The position numbers were made by a program, and so were the translations under genes. From contig JAULSU010000004.1 of NCBI GenBank assembly GCA_030512335.1, positions 4,960,001 to 5,024,000 of the forward strand: a DNA stretch of 64,000 nucleotides, read 5' to 3'. This document shows positions 21,862-33,195 of this stretch, one piece after another. The stretch is from Immersiella caudata (lineage: Eukaryota; Ascomycota; Sordariomycetes; Sordariales; Lasiosphaeriaceae). Position 1 is the stretch's first letter, and every line of letters begins with the position of its first letter. Below the pieces are notes generated by a model. It was not told where the DNA came from. It worked only from the letters and a program-made list of their open reading frames with translations, and made no database searches.

Positions 21862-23157
21862 TTATTTCCCAACATCGCCCTTGGCCTTGCCCACCAATCC
21901 CTTGAGCAGCCCCCAGATTGCGACTCGCTGCCTAGACGATGACGAGCCACCATCAGCGTCTCCGAGATCGGCCGGAGCGAACACCTTGATCCGTCCTTCC
22001 GACATGACGAAGCCGCCGCATGCAATCTTGGTGATCCTCACACCGGGATGGAATAAGTTCAGCCCCAAATGCTTGTCCACATACCGTCCCAGTGCCTCGG
22101 TGAAGTGCTGCTCGGTAAAGGGGCTCTGTTCTTCATCCGGTCTTACCTGCCGCCACTCCCAACCTTCCTCGTGCAATTTCCCAGCAAGCTTCCTCCGCTT
22201 CGCAACATCCTCCTCCCACGTTGCCCCCGTCCCCTTACGCTTTGTCCTCTCAAGGTCAGCCCCAGCATCCACAAACTTCCTCAGCTCCGCCGCCGGAACA
22301 AACACATCAATCGACTTCAGCCCCAGCTGCCCACTTCCCTCCTCGTCTGCATCCTCATCCTCCACCCTTTCCTTCGGCGGGATATAAAACCCCAGCGTGA
22401 CCACCACATCCTTCGCCAACAGACCCCTCGTAGGCAGCCCCGCCGTCCGGATCCACCCCTCCCAGCTCCCCACCATGCTCCTCGTTCCCAGCCGCAACGC
22501 ACTAACTCGACAGTCAAACTCCGTAGCAAGAAACTCCGATATCACCCCCTTCAGCGGCACCGGCATCCTCAGCAGCAACAGCGGCATCCTCAAAAACTGG
22601 CTCTTATCCACCTCCCCTCCCTTCCGCCCCATATCAAACCCCCCTCCCACATCCTCCCCCTCTTCCCCATCCGCCACCATCTCAGGCATCAACAACGCCG
22701 TGCACCTCGCACTCTCGTACCTCAACCCCACATGCAACGCCATCTTCCCCTCCCACTCTCTCTCCTGCTCATCCTCCTCGCCCCCTCCCAAATCTCTACT
22801 CCCCTCCCTCTCCCGCCCAAGATCTAACAAACCCCTAAGCGAAACCCACCGTACCTCAACAGCCTCTAACGCACCGACCCTCCCCAGTCCTAGAAAATCC
22901 CCTTCCATACCAACCTCCACGCCACGAACGACGTCCCCGACCAACATATCCCGTAATTGATGCGCGAGAGTTTCTAATCGGCGCGGGGACAGGTCAGATT
23001 TGCCAATGTATAGAGGAGACACGCGGTGCGCGGAGAAGGTGGTGCTGTAGAAGGGGACTGGGGCGTCGAGCTCGGAGGAGTGGGCCAGGGAGATGTCGTG
23101 GGACTGGAGGGTTTCGTCTGGGTTGGGTGGGGCGGAGGTTCGTCGGCGGGAGGACAT
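21862..23157 (-). CDS. fta1: Kinetochore protein Fta1 (CENP-L homologue)
   Basis: Single exon, 431 residues, ATG giving MSSRRRTSAPP. The N-terminal stretch with FYSTTFSAHRVSPLYIG, LSPRRLETLAHQLRDML and VGDVVRGVEVG is the hallmark of the Sim4-complex subunit Fta1, the fungal counterpart of CENP-L/Iml3. By family knowledge it works in the inner kinetochore (CCAN) with the Mis15/CENP-N partner at CENP-A chromatin. A charged linker around residues 130-190 and the GLRYES, VVVTLGFYIPP and FVPAAELRKFV regions follow. A small basic segment TKRKGTG and a Ser-rich C terminus are seen. No intron. Codon use turns from C-rich at the 5' end to G-rich downstream. Confidence 0.78.
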   Translation of the reverse strand: MSSRRRTSAPPNPDETLQSHDISLAHSSELDAPVPFYSTTFSAHRVSPLYIGKSDLSPRRLETLAHQLRDMLVGDVVRGVEVGMEGDFLGLGRVGALEAVEVRWVSLRGLLDLGREREGSRDLGGGEEDEQEREWEGKMALHVGLRYESARCTALLMPEMVADGEEGEDVGGGFDMGRKGGEVDKSQFLRMPLLLLRMPVPLKGVISEFLATEFDCRVSALRLGTRSMVGSWEGWIRTAGLPTRGLLAKDVVVTLGFYIPPKERVEDEDADEEGSGQLGLKSIDVFVPAAELRKFVDAGADLERTKRKGTGATWEEDVAKRRKLAGKLHEEGWEWRQVRPDEEQSPFTEQHFTEALGRYVDKHLGLNLFHPGVRITKIACGGFVMSEGRIKVFAPADLGDADGGSSSSRQRVAIWGLLKGLVGKAKGDVGK

Positions 23158-23794
23158 TGTGGTGGTTTGCTTTCGGTGGAGGTGTGTTGCGTTGGGCGCT
23201 GGGTGTTCGAGGTGGGGGGTTTGGTGATGCGCGCGCTGCGGAGGTGGGAAGGCGCGTCGGTGGTTACGGCGCGCTGCGAGATTTATACTTTTGGGGCTGG
23301 TGTTTTTCAGGTAAGGAGGCTTGTCGCGTCAGAAGGCGGAAAACAGTGCGTGAAGTATTTTGTGTTGAGCGCAATGGGTGTTGTAATGTCGACGTTGTGT
23401 GCTTGGAGGGGCTCTCGGTGATGGATTCGCGACCCAGCCGCTACCCTAACCCTGAACTTGGTTGACAGCACCTCGCGATGAGGGCAAAACAGTAGTATCC
23501 AGTGGCTTCTAAATCTGGGTTTGGCTAAGAAGTCTTAGTATGGAGAGAAATTTTGTTGAAAGAGATCTCTTGGATTCCCATCTCCCAACTCGCTCGCTCC
23601 CCGAACTCGAGACTTGAGGGCCAGACGGTCCAGTTCACATCTCACCCCCTCAAGGCGATCATGGGGCCTATGTTTGTCACCAAAATAATCCAAATTAACC
23701 GCCAATACTGTTTACGCTACCCAGGACCAAAACACCATGCAATGCTTGGGACATATCGTCATAGCGGGAGCAGGACTCATCCGCAGCCATTTCT
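23158..23794. other. Intergenic region
   Basis: Upstream of fta1 and downstream of the Pep7 gene on the same strand. No further gene or RNA seen. A short CCCTAACCCT at about 23443 is too small to be a telomeric tract. Confidence 0.55.
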
Positions 23795-25901
23795 CTACCC
23801 GCCTGCGGAATAAAGCCCCTCCCATCTCTCCTCAACTCCGCTAACAAGCTTCTTGGACGCCTCAATCTCCTTGTCGAGCTCCTCTAAATTCCTCGTTAGC
23901 GCGCCGACTTCCTCGAAACGGCGCGTCCCCTTGGCATTGTTGAGCATCTCCTGCACCATGAACTTCTGCTCTTCCAGGACGAGAAGCCTCTCTCGTGCTT
24001 CCTTCTCCTCAGTTTCTAGTGTCGAGACTGCCGTGCTGGCTTCACTAGCACCCCCAAGGCTAGATGTCTCCGCGTCGAAGTTGGCCGACTCTCCGTTTCG
24101 TAGCGGCGACAGGCTCGATGTCCCGTTAAGACCAGAGAGCAAGCGCCGATGACCAGACGCGTTGGATTTGAGTATCTTTGGCACATTCTTCAGGGGGATC
24201 AGATTTGTATGCAGAAAAGATGAGGCAGATGTGTAAATCGCCTTCTGTAATCGTAGTTGTGTTGGACTGGTGGTCTTCAGGTCGCGGATGCGCTTGGCAG
24301 CGACATCATATTTGGCAAAGGCGTCGGTGAGGCGCTTCCGGATCTTGGCCGCTTCTTGAATCTGAGCGTGGGTGGGTGGCGGCTTGTCAGGCCCATACTC
24401 ATCCTCGCTTGGTGGTTGAAGGGCGGAAAGTGATCGCTGAAAGGACGGCATCAACATCCGAATCCCCCGCTCAAACTGTCGCAACGTCTCATACGCGCGT
24501 TGGTCTGGCGGCTTGTGTGCGAGGGATTGGGCAAAGTCATGATGCGAGAATATCGTGGTCTTGCAATCGCGGCACATCCTGACATCAATGCTCAGATGCC
24601 CGGGTATTGCTGGCTTTTCAGTGGTCGGGCCATTTGCTGACCTCGTCAACACGGTGCTGACCGAGTCCAGGGGTGCACTCGACTCACGGCTCGCGACGTT
24701 CAAGCCCACCTCGGTCGAACAGCTTGTCGCTGGATCCGCGCACACGACTCTGCCGCATATCCTGCAGTGATGCCTCCGAAATGTCCACGACCCAAACTCC
24801 TGCTTGCAAAAGGGGCACCTGGGCACGGACGCGTCGTCCTCCCATGTTACCACCGATTGCTCGATTGCTTTCCTCTGGTTTTTCTGTCCAGGCAACACTA
24901 ACAGGCTCGACCCGTTCGCCCCTGCCTCGACCGGAGCGTCCGCCAGCAACCTCGTGAGCTTGCTTAGCCTCTTCTCCAGCCGCTGTACCTCCAGCCTCTG
25001 CCTTTCCACCCTCTTCGTCCGGATAGCCTGGAAATCCGCCGTGTGATCCCTCGAGAGCCCCTGATCGTTGTATCCTTCCCTCGACTTGTAGCACGTTTCG
25101 CACACGCGACACCAGACGCCCCTCACTGGTTCGTGGCTGGCCGACCGTGAGAGCTTCATCTGGTACATAGTATGCTCCTCGCAGAATAATCGCCCGCATT
25201 TCCGGCAGTTCACGCTCCCGCCCAGTGGCCCTAGCCTCCTCTCGCATAACGGATCCGTGCATATATCGCTTGCGCCTGGACGCTGCCAGTGTTTCCTCGT
25301 CACCAGTTCCTCCGGATCGATGATCGTCTCGGTGAGTTTGCCGGGGGCGCTCGGAAGCACCGCGGGCTGGGTCTCGTTGGATTCGAAGACTTCAAGGCCG
25401 CGCAGCTTCTGGTTGATGACGGCCAGGGGCTGGAATCGCTTCGCCTTGAGCACCTGCTTGTCGAACCAATTCTTGACCTCGTCCTGGGCCGCCTCGGGCA
25501 GCTCCTGGTGGATGTCGTCGATATGTCTGTTTAGTTGCAGGAGCGTCACCTGCCGGCGAATTAGTAGCTGACGAAACCCCTATCCTGCCCTGCCGACATA
25601 CCATTTCCTCATCGCAGATGGGACAAACCAGCTTGCCGCTCCCAGTAGACTCCCGGGAAGGCCCGCCAAGGCTGACATGGCTTGCGAGGTCCTGGGAGAA
25701 GTCGGGAATGGTACTGGACGACGGAGGCGATATCGATTCTTTCGTCGAGTTGCGCGAGTGGAACGAAACAGTGCTGCTGTCGGAGGGAGGGAACGGGCTC
25801 TGGGCTCTGGGAGACGGCGTCGGCGCAGGCGAGAGCGACGGCGGGGCGAGCCCCTTGCCGCTGCCGAGCACCCTGCCTCCTCCCAGCTTGCGGCCCGACA
25901 T
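23795..25901 (-). CDS. pep7: Endosomal tethering protein Pep7/Vac1 (FYVE domain)
   Basis: Exons 25901-25602 and 25549-23795, with a 52-nt intron (GTATGT..CAG) in phase 0; 684 residues. Order: a Ser/Pro-rich N terminus; a C2H2 finger at the exon junction (CPICDEEM...LNRHIDDIH); a first zinc-binding unit with NCRKCGRLFC; coiled coil RQRLEVQRLEKRL; then a FYVE finger with the signature RRHHCRICGRVVC. A C-terminal coiled coil (LEEQKFMVQEML) is the expected Rab5/Vps21-binding part. In yeast, Pep7 binds PtdIns3P on endosomes and links Vps21 to Vps45 and the syntaxin Pep12 for Golgi-to-endosome fusion. It is divergent from the met8 gene. Confidence 0.88.
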
Positions 25902-26344
25902 TCTGGTAGTGTCTATGCCGTGCCAAATTCCGCTTGCCAGCCTGTCATGGTGATGCGGAAATGGCAAACAAGCGGCGCTGGCTGGTCGAATGCAAGGTTG
26001 CACGAGGCAGGTGGCAGCCGAAACCCACCTGAGCGACGGATTGAGGGGCCGTTTGCCTTGGCGCGGCTGCACCTTGTTTCCAACGAGGCGGGACGGTACT
26101 GTTCCGCAGAGACTCCATGCCCCAGCCAGCCCTCTACCAGAGCAGAAGTACCTACCTAACACCACCGATCCAGCCGCATCCGCTTGCCTTATCGCTATCG
26201 TCAAAAAAAGCAACTTGACGTCGCCATCCAATACAAAGCAATTGTTTTTATGTCATCCACTCGCTCCGTTCACGGCTTCCAATCGCCTCGCGATGCTTTT
26301 CCCTCCTCCCCCAACACGCCCCGGCCGTGACCACCGCGACAGCC
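25902..26344. promoter_or_regulatory. Divergent promoter region (pep7 / met8)
   Basis: The 443 bp between opposed starts holds both promoters. No specific motif is asserted. Confidence 0.45.
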
Positions 26345-27190
26345 ATGGCTGAGAAGAACGCGTCCAAGTTCCCCGCCGTGCAAGGCGGCGGAAGTCTCAT
26401 CATCGCCTGGCAAGTTAGGGGCAAGAAAGTCCTCGTTGTCGGCGGCGGCGAGGTACCTCTCTCCAACCCCCATCACCATTCCCAGTCCCAAACTAACAAC
26501 AACAACAACCAGGTCGCTGCCGGTCGTATCCTCAACCTCCTCAACGCCGACGCCCTCGTAACCGTCGTCTGCCCCACCTCGGGCCTCAACCCCGAAGTCG
26601 CCTACCGCGTCGCCCAAAACCAAGTAACCCACATCCCGCGCACCTTCCAGCCCTCCGACCTCAACGACACCACCATGGTGCTCGCCGCCGTGGACGATCC
26701 CGCCGTATCCACCCTCATCTACAACCTCGCGCACTCGCGCAACATCCCCGCCAACATCGCCGACGTGCCTCCCGAGTGCGACTTCTATTTCGGGTCTGTC
26801 CACCGCGATGGACCGCTGCAAATCATGGTCTCCACGAATGGCAAGGGGCCAAGGCTAGCGAGTACAATTAGGAAGTTCATCGCTAGCAAGCTGCCGCAGA
26901 ATGCGGGACAGGCGATTGAGGCGATTGGTGCGCTGCGTGTGAAGCTGAGGCAGGTGGCTCCGAGACCGGAGGAGGGGCCAAAGCGGATGGCGTGGATGAC
27001 CAAGGTGAGCGATGCGTATAGCTGGGAGGAGATGTGCGGGTTGACCGAGGAGGATATGGAGAATTTGCTCAAGTGGTATGCGAGTGGGAAGGTGCCGTCG
27101 TTGGATGTGCTCAAATCGATGAGGGGGAATGAGGATGTGAGTAACTTGGATGTGTTTGATGGGTCGTTTGGGTTCAGTGTGGGGGCTTGA
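26345..27190 (+). CDS. met8: Precorrin-2 dehydrogenase / sirohydrochlorin ferrochelatase
   Basis: Exons 26345-26452 and 26513-27190. The 60-nt intron (ACTAAC branch) is a multiple of three and would be read through in a naive translation; its removal joins VVGGGE to VAAGRIL, the Rossmann NAD-binding loop. 261 residues, near the 274 of yeast Met8. Other conserved parts are the catalytic-Asp region AAVDDPAVS, NIADVPPECDFYFGS and STNGKGPRLASTIRKFI. The enzyme converts precorrin-2 to sirohydrochlorin and inserts iron to make sirohaem, the cofactor of sulphite and nitrite reductases. The start ATG gives MAEKNASKFP; the upstream in-frame GTG is not used. Confidence 0.92.
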   Translation: MAEKNASKFPAVQGGGSLIIAWQVRGKKVLVVGGGEVPLSNPHHHSQSQTNNNNNQVAAGRILNLLNADALVTVVCPTSGLNPEVAYRVAQNQVTHIPRTFQPSDLNDTTMVLAAVDDPAVSTLIYNLAHSRNIPANIADVPPECDFYFGSVHRDGPLQIMVSTNGKGPRLASTIRKFIASKLPQNAGQAIEAIGALRVKLRQVAPRPEEGPKRMAWMTKVSDAYSWEEMCGLTEEDMENLLKWYASGKVPSLDVLKSMRGNEDVSNLDVFDGSFGFSVGA

Positions 27191-27868
27191 TGGGATGTAG
27201 GGAGCAAGGGGTCTGGCGTTAGATTGTACACATGATGCCACGACAGAATGCAGTGCCGGGCAGTTTAAAAGTAATTGTTCCAGCTGCTTTCTGCCAGGTC
27301 GCTCAGCTGGCCGTGGTGGTTGCTTGGCTGTGCCGCGCAGCATTGAGCGACCGGCACCGATTCCCGTTGAGTTGCAGACATCTGCCGGGATTAAAGAGGG
27401 CTCAAACAGACTCAGCGGACAGTTGGCGAGGTGCTTGAAGGTTGTGGGAGTGTCACAACGAACCAGCCTGGCCGAAGTGCACGAAACGTGAAGGTTTATT
27501 GTCAAATTGGCGCTTTCTGACTCTCACTCAGCAGATTCGCTTCAAGCTCATCCAGGCTGCATCTTTCATTGACAGTATATACCTAACAGCCCAGTAATCC
27601 TAACATGCATCCTTGGATGCCAAATGGCTTGCGATGCTGCCAATACGCTTGCCAGAAAAAGCCTCTTCCAACGCTTCGACGCCAGTCATACTCCTAGATG
27701 ACGCTCGCCGTAACCCTATTGAGGCGCTCCAGAATTCGAATACGGCCCTCTGCCCTCCAGTCAGGCCTCAAGAACCAAACCTACGGGCACCGTGACCCCG
27801 TAACGCCATGCCAGTATATGCTAATTACAAAAACAAACATTGAGAAGTAAGCGGTCAACGGAATGTGC
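27191..27868. other. Intergenic region between convergent genes
   Basis: Three-prime flanks of met8 and the APSES factor. No coding or RNA gene supported. Confidence 0.55.
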
Positions 27869-30584
27869 TTACTGACCAACAGACGCAACGTCGCTCAGGA
27901 ATCTCTGGACCCGAGGAATCTCGAGGTTCTGATGCTCCGAGTCGACGGCCCGATTCAATGCATCTAGCAGTCCCTCGACCTCCGCATCAGGGCATTTTGT
28001 GCAGAGCGACACCAGGCGTCGGTATTGTAACTCCCTCTCCTTACTGCGGGCCTGCATGTTAGCGACCGCTTGGCTCGTCTCGACTGTCCGGTTCCGAAGA
28101 GCGTTGATACGGGCACGAAGGACCGATGCTCTGGGAAGAGTTGCTCCCAACGGGGCGCCATCCTTCTCTCTCACGTCTGCAGCCGCGGCCTTAACAACGG
28201 CGTGCATTTCAACTTCAAACGCATTTGTCTCGGCAACATCGAGACCCCCATGGCGGTTTTCCAGTTCCTTCAGCTGGAATTCCTCTTCCATGCAGGCAGC
28301 CGCCAAATTTGTGACCTGAGACCGTGCAAGAGTTTGGTATTTGACCTTTGCATGGACATCCTCTAGCACCCGGCGCTCCTCTAACAGCTTTTGGGTTGTG
28401 ATGCGAAGTGTCGACTTCAGGGTGTCGATTGAGTCCTGCTTTCGCTTCCCCTCGTCTTGGAAAACTTGGGTGGTCTCTGTGATGAGATGGGAGATGGCTT
28501 CCATGCTTGTCAGTGCGATGAAACGGGGAGGAATGCGGAATACTCACAATTCAACATGTCCTCGCTGTTTCCCTTACTGTTTTGGCTTTTTTGCTGCGTG
28601 GCGTTGTTTCCGTTGGCACCGCTCCCAACGTTTGCGCCGTCGGTGACCTCCCTCCCTACGCCGAAGTCTGTAGGTTTCAAACCCACATGGTTCTCAATGT
28701 TCGGATCGGCGCCAACTTCGATGAGCTGGGAGACAATACTGCGCATGCCCACCCTCGCAGCGACATTCAGAGCTGTATCGCCAGCGTTGTCCTGTTTGTT
28801 GACGACCTCATTCATGAAGCGCGCAATTCCCATCCTCGCAGCTCCGTTATTGCTATTTGGCAAAGCCTGGCTGTTCGGGGCGCTGCCTTGGCGCACAACC
28901 CATTCCAGCAGACACTCCAGATAGTACCGGCTCGCCGCGCTCCTACCCTTGATGGCGCTTGTGAAGGCGATATGATGAAGAATGGTCCTGCCCTTGTCAT
29001 CAACGACGTCGACGGTGCCACCTAGCAGATCGAGGATCTCGGGGAAGCAATTCTGCTCCATAGAGTTGGTAACAGTGACAACCTTCATCAGCGCTGTTTC
29101 TCCGGCGGCATTGCACCGAAAAGGGTTCGAGCCAGCTTGGATGAGAACTCTGAGCAGGGGCAGACGCGCCAGAGTTGCGGCCCAGTGGAGAGCATTATGA
29201 CTTTGCGCATCCAGAGGCATGTCAATATCCTGCGAGATCATATCTTGCAAGGGTAAGATATCCTTCTCCTCTGGACCCTCCGGCTGCATAAAGAGGTTCA
29301 TCAGCTTGCTGCGTCTAATATCCCCCTGTGGCGAAACATCGTGGGGAAGCGGACGGAGGGGAACGGGGCCGAAAGGACGGCCAGCGTCGGGGTTCAAGCC
29401 GGCTTGCGAGTAGATGAAGGACTCATTCGGTTCTGTGGGGGAACCAGGGAATGCTCCATTGTAGCTGTCCAGCGGGGGATATGTGGGAGTCAGTCCGCCA
29501 AAGCTATTGGCCGGAGTGAGAACCCGTTGTCGCTTTCTAGGCGGCTGGTCCATACCATCTCCGTTCATCGGCTGTGTTGTTTGGGACCCAAATGCAGACT
29601 CGCTATTCTGGCCATAGTCGGACACAAAGCTCTGTTGCGAGTTGGACGGGAAGTCATTCATCTCCTGGTTCATCGACGACTGACGGTTGAAGCTCGGCGC
29701 CCGGGTCGGGCCACTCCGGTTACGGGGACCAGGAGAGTCGAACCGAGCTTTGCTGATAGCTGCCACGGCATGCGATGCGGTCGCCGAGATGTTTTTGAAG
29801 AATGTTCCGGACAAGCCGCTTGAGCGGTTCTCTTGGGAACCGGAGTACATGCGCTTCCTTTGCGCAGCCATGGCCTGTTCCTTTGTAGGAGTATCGACGT
29901 CGCCCGCACCGCCATCAGCATTGCGATTGTGCGTAAGGAGCTTGTTCAAGATGTCTTTGACGCCGTATTGCTCGCAGACCTGCAGACCACGGTCGAAAGG
30001 GATCCATGTTCCCTGGTATTTGCCGTACCCACCCTGAACCTTCTCGTGCTCGCCAGTCTGAATCTCCTTCTCCAAGATCTTTGTGCGCCGGCCCTTCTCG
30101 ACACCTGCGACCTTTAGGATCTGGGTGGCGTTTAGCCAACCATCAAGCTGACGGCGCATGACAGCGACTCCGTTAACATCCATCTCGTAGACATTGACGC
30201 CCGAGTATGTGGCCTGGTTGTGTTAGCACTGGTCGCCTCAAAACGGCAGCTCCGGCTTTGCGCAGCGACACAACTTACTGTATATATGGGTACCTGGCTG
30301 TCATTTGACGGCCTCGGGGGCGGCTCGGTGTACTGTCGGTAGGCCGGCTGCTGCGAGGGTTGACTCATGGAGAAGGACTGTTGCGACGACTGCTGCGACT
30401 GTTGAGAAGCCATCGGGGGCGGCGGTTGCATGCTAAAGCTGCCGCCTGACGATTGATCGAAAGAGCGTGGAGCCGTTGATGGTATTGGCGTCGAAGCCGT
30501 ACTTGCCGCAGCGTCTACGGACAGAGCTGCGCGGCCGAGATCAAGGGAGGATATAGAGGCGGAGCTGGTCACAGTCGTGGCCAT
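27869..30584 (-). CDS. APSES/ankyrin transcription factor (MBF/SBF subunit)
   Basis: Three exons, 30584-30279, 30213-28548 and 28497-27869; 866 residues. The second intron uses acceptor GGAAG, giving the continuous DMLNSISHLITET. A Gln/Ser/Pro-rich N terminus (about 1-95) precedes the KilA-N/APSES DNA-binding domain with YSGVNVYEMDVNGVAVMRR, WLNATQILKVAGV and VQGGYGKYQGTWIP. A Ser-rich linker carries the basic PPRKRQRV motif. Ankyrin repeats follow (HNALHWAATLARLPL, NAGDTALNVAARVGM), then a C-terminal helical dimerisation region. It belongs to the family controlling G1/S transcription through MCB/SCB sites. Pezizomycotina have Mbp1- and Swi6-named members with this layout, so I give no symbol. 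Confidence 0.9.
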
Positions 30585-31358
30585 TCAGAAGCTCGTGTGG
30601 AAGCCACCCTCGATAATGTGATTGGAAACTGCGGAATTCGTGCGATGTGTACGAAACAAAAATATCCCCTTTCCCGCAATGTGAGATGTCGACGATGAGG
30701 GTCTGGGGAGAATAACGCGGAAAATGCAGGGAAGACACGCCGGGGAACGGTGAGGGGAAGAATTGTGCGCGCGGTCACGAACTCGTCCGAGATGAAAGAC
30801 GGCCAATGCAACCGCGAAAGCTGCGAGTCGAGGCCCAGTGCGTCAAGCGCTGCGGGTGGACCTTGCAGGCCTTGTCGAGTCGGCACAGAAAGAAGCGTAT
30901 TGTTGGCGCTTTGAGGCGCGGTGAAGACAAAGCCGTATAAGTGGAAGTAAAATGGAGAAGAGAGCCGATAGCCTCACGCCAGGCTTGTCGAGGATGAGTT
31001 CCCCGTTTGGGAATTCCAATTAAGCCAAAGATCACGGTCGTGTGATTTTCGTGTTCGGCGCTCGTTTCTCGCAGGGTGGTGGGAGACGCGTAGCGCTCTC
31101 AAAAGAGGGGCCAGCGGGGAGAACCGAGATTTCGTGAGCGCGCACGAGCCACCGCACGGGCCATGGCACGAATGGAGAAATCCATGGCCAATGAGATGGC
31201 GTTCGCCTGGAGCTGCCTGGCCAAAGCGAGACGCAAAGTTTCGAGCGACAGGTTCCCGCGGATCTCCATCGATGTTTCGCAGCCGGCTTTGATGTCTGCT
31301 GTGGGATGGCGTGTTGTTCTCGGCACGGCTGAATGGCCGTAGGGCGCCAGAAGAAAAT
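30585..31358. promoter_or_regulatory. Divergent promoter region (APSES factor / LYR protein)
   Basis: 774 bp between opposed starts. Short frames in it have no support. No defined regulatory motif is claimed. Confidence 0.4.
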
Positions 31359-32522
31359 ATGTCACGACCGCTCCGGATCCCGCCCCCCCAAACACCACTC
31401 CACTTGTACCGACACCTGCTCCGCGAGTCCTCCTACCTCCCCCCCATCGTTCGAACTGTTATCGACGGCCGCATCAAGGAACGATTTTGCCGCCGCCAAC
31501 ATGACGAATGGGAGAAGCATATAAAGACCGCCATGCGGCGGGGAAGACACGAGCTCCGCGCTCTGCGAGCCGCGGTAGCAGGTGACCTTCCCCGGATGCG
31601 CAAAGTGGTGCTCACTGCCTTTGGGCGGATGGGCTTCCGCCGTCGGCAACTGATGGACGTACTGGCAAAGAGGGAAGAGACGCCTGCCGAACCTACGACG
31701 GCGGCCGATGGTGCTGTCAGACTGGACAAGCACGCAGAGAAGGAAATTCCGGCTGCTGAGCGTGAGGAGGACTGGCTGGACCGCTGGGACTTACCAAAGG
31801 TCGTGGCCTTTGCCAGATCACAAGCCCGCTCCTGCGAACAAAGCAACAGGCCAGGAGCTCCCCTGCAGGCGAAGCAGTTGAACTTCGAAGCAGAAATCCC
31901 CAAGACCGATATTTGGGGTCGGCCACTTGCCAAAAAGCTGAAACGAATCAAGGTCCGAAAGGGCTGGGGGCGGATAGCAGAACGGATACTCCCCCCGCTC
32001 CCCGCGCGCGAGTGGGACATGCTCAGCGACCTGGCCAGTGGGAAAGGAATTGATCCGAAGTGGGCGTACGCGCACCGCCGGACGCTTGCGAGGAGTCTCA
32101 CGGGGCTGGAAGAGGATCCCCACCCCTGGAAGTGGAAGGCCTACGCGACGAAACCCGTCTCCATCGTCGACCACCAGCTCAGCATGAAGAACAAGCTGCT
32201 CAGCGGCTCACTCGGCGACGGCACGCCCTGGGGCGACCCCGAGCCTCGAGACGTACACAGGTGGACGCCGCGGCTGTGGAAGCGGCTGCTGTTCCAAACT
32301 TTCCGATTGTGTGCAAAGATGCAAAGAAAGCCGGACGGTAAGGGCTGGGATATAGTCTGGGGCGCGGGAACATTCAAGCCGCCTGCTGCCAACGGGACGG
32401 CCATGGAGTTCTTGGAAGGGTACGTCCCCCCAGCCCCAGAACATACACCCAACCCAGAGAGGAGAGCCAGGAAAAACGCAGCCAAGGCGATGGCTCAAAC
32501 CCTCGCCCAACATCAAAAATAA
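31359..32522 (+). CDS. LYR-motif protein (probably mitochondrial)
   Basis: Single exon, 387 residues from MSRPLRIPPPQTP. An N-terminal LYR signature, PLHLYRHLLRESSYLPP, followed by a basic RIKERFCRRQ helix, fits the complex-1 LYR/Cup1-like group. LYR proteins act in mitochondria as assembly factors or accessory subunits, often bridging acyl carrier protein and Fe-S delivery. The rest is basic and fungal-specific, with DIWGRPLAKKLKRIKVRKGWGRI and HRWTPRLWKRLLFQTFR, and a lysine/alanine-rich tail. The exact complex cannot be told. Upstream in-frame codons are GTG and TTG, so the ATG is preferred. It converges on the acetyltransferase gene with only 57 bp between stop codons. Confidence 0.75.
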   Translation: MSRPLRIPPPQTPLHLYRHLLRESSYLPPIVRTVIDGRIKERFCRRQHDEWEKHIKTAMRRGRHELRALRAAVAGDLPRMRKVVLTAFGRMGFRRRQLMDVLAKREETPAEPTTAADGAVRLDKHAEKEIPAAEREEDWLDRWDLPKVVAFARSQARSCEQSNRPGAPLQAKQLNFEAEIPKTDIWGRPLAKKLKRIKVRKGWGRIAERILPPLPAREWDMLSDLASGKGIDPKWAYAHRRTLARSLTGLEEDPHPWKWKAYATKPVSIVDHQLSMKNKLLSGSLGDGTPWGDPEPRDVHRWTPRLWKRLLFQTFRLCAKMQRKPDGKGWDIVWGAGTFKPPAANGTAMEFLEGYVPPAPEHTPNPERRARKNAAKAMAQTLAQHQK

Positions 32523-32579
32523 TATCATGACTCCCACCGCCGTTCCTGTCTATCTCTATCATGTGCCCCTGAACCCTTG

Positions 32580-33195
32580 TCAGCCCAGCAACCCCGCGAG
32601 CTTGGTCAGCCCCTCGCCGTCCACTCTCATCCCAACCCACTCGCTCATCATCTTCGCCCCAATGCCCTCATAGAACTTAATGCTCGGCTCATTCCACTTC
32701 AATACACTCCACTCCAACCTCCCTCCTTGCATGGCGACCACCTCCTTCGCCAGCTCCACGAGCAACCTCTTCCCATACCCCTTCTTCCTCTCAGTCTGCT
32801 TCACATACAAATCCTCCAGATAAATCCCCGGTCGCGCACGCCACGTCGAGTAGTTGTAAAAGTAGAGCGCAATCCCCGCCGTCGTTCCTTCAGGCGTAAC
32901 CAGCACCAGACATCTTGCAGGCTTGGAGGGGGAAGGAGCTTCGGTCACGGGCAGGCCGGTTTCTTGGGAGGGGGACACGGAGGTGGCATCGGCGAAGGCG
33001 ATGGTGGAGAGGAGGGTTGCCTCGGTGGCTTCGACGGATTGGAGCTCGTGCTCGTAGTCGGCGAGCTCGCGGATGAGTGAGAGGATGGCGGGGACGTCTT
33101 TCTCAGGGGTTAGCAAAGGGGTGATGGAAGTGGACACTGGAGTTGATGGTGGGGAGTTTACCTTCGCGCCGAGCGTGCCGGACGGTGGCGGGCAT
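32580..33195 (-). CDS. GNAT-family N-acetyltransferase (diamine acetyltransferase-like)
   Basis: Exons 33195-33162 and 33097-32580. The 64-nt intron runs from GTAAAC to a GAAAG acceptor, giving the natural start MPATVRHARREDVPAILSLIRELADYE; 183 residues. A naive reading through the intron gives a spurious N terminus. Acetyl-CoA binding motif A is YLEDLYVKQTERKKGYGKRLL, containing the Q/RxxGxG/A loop. WSVLKWNEPSIKFYEGIGAK supplies the usual C-terminal helix and Tyr. The layout matches SSAT-type polyamine or thialysine acetyltransferases; the substrate is not certain. An insert of about 20 residues (PSQETGLPVTEAPSPS region) lies before CLVLV. Cytosolic, no targeting signal. Confidence 0.88.
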
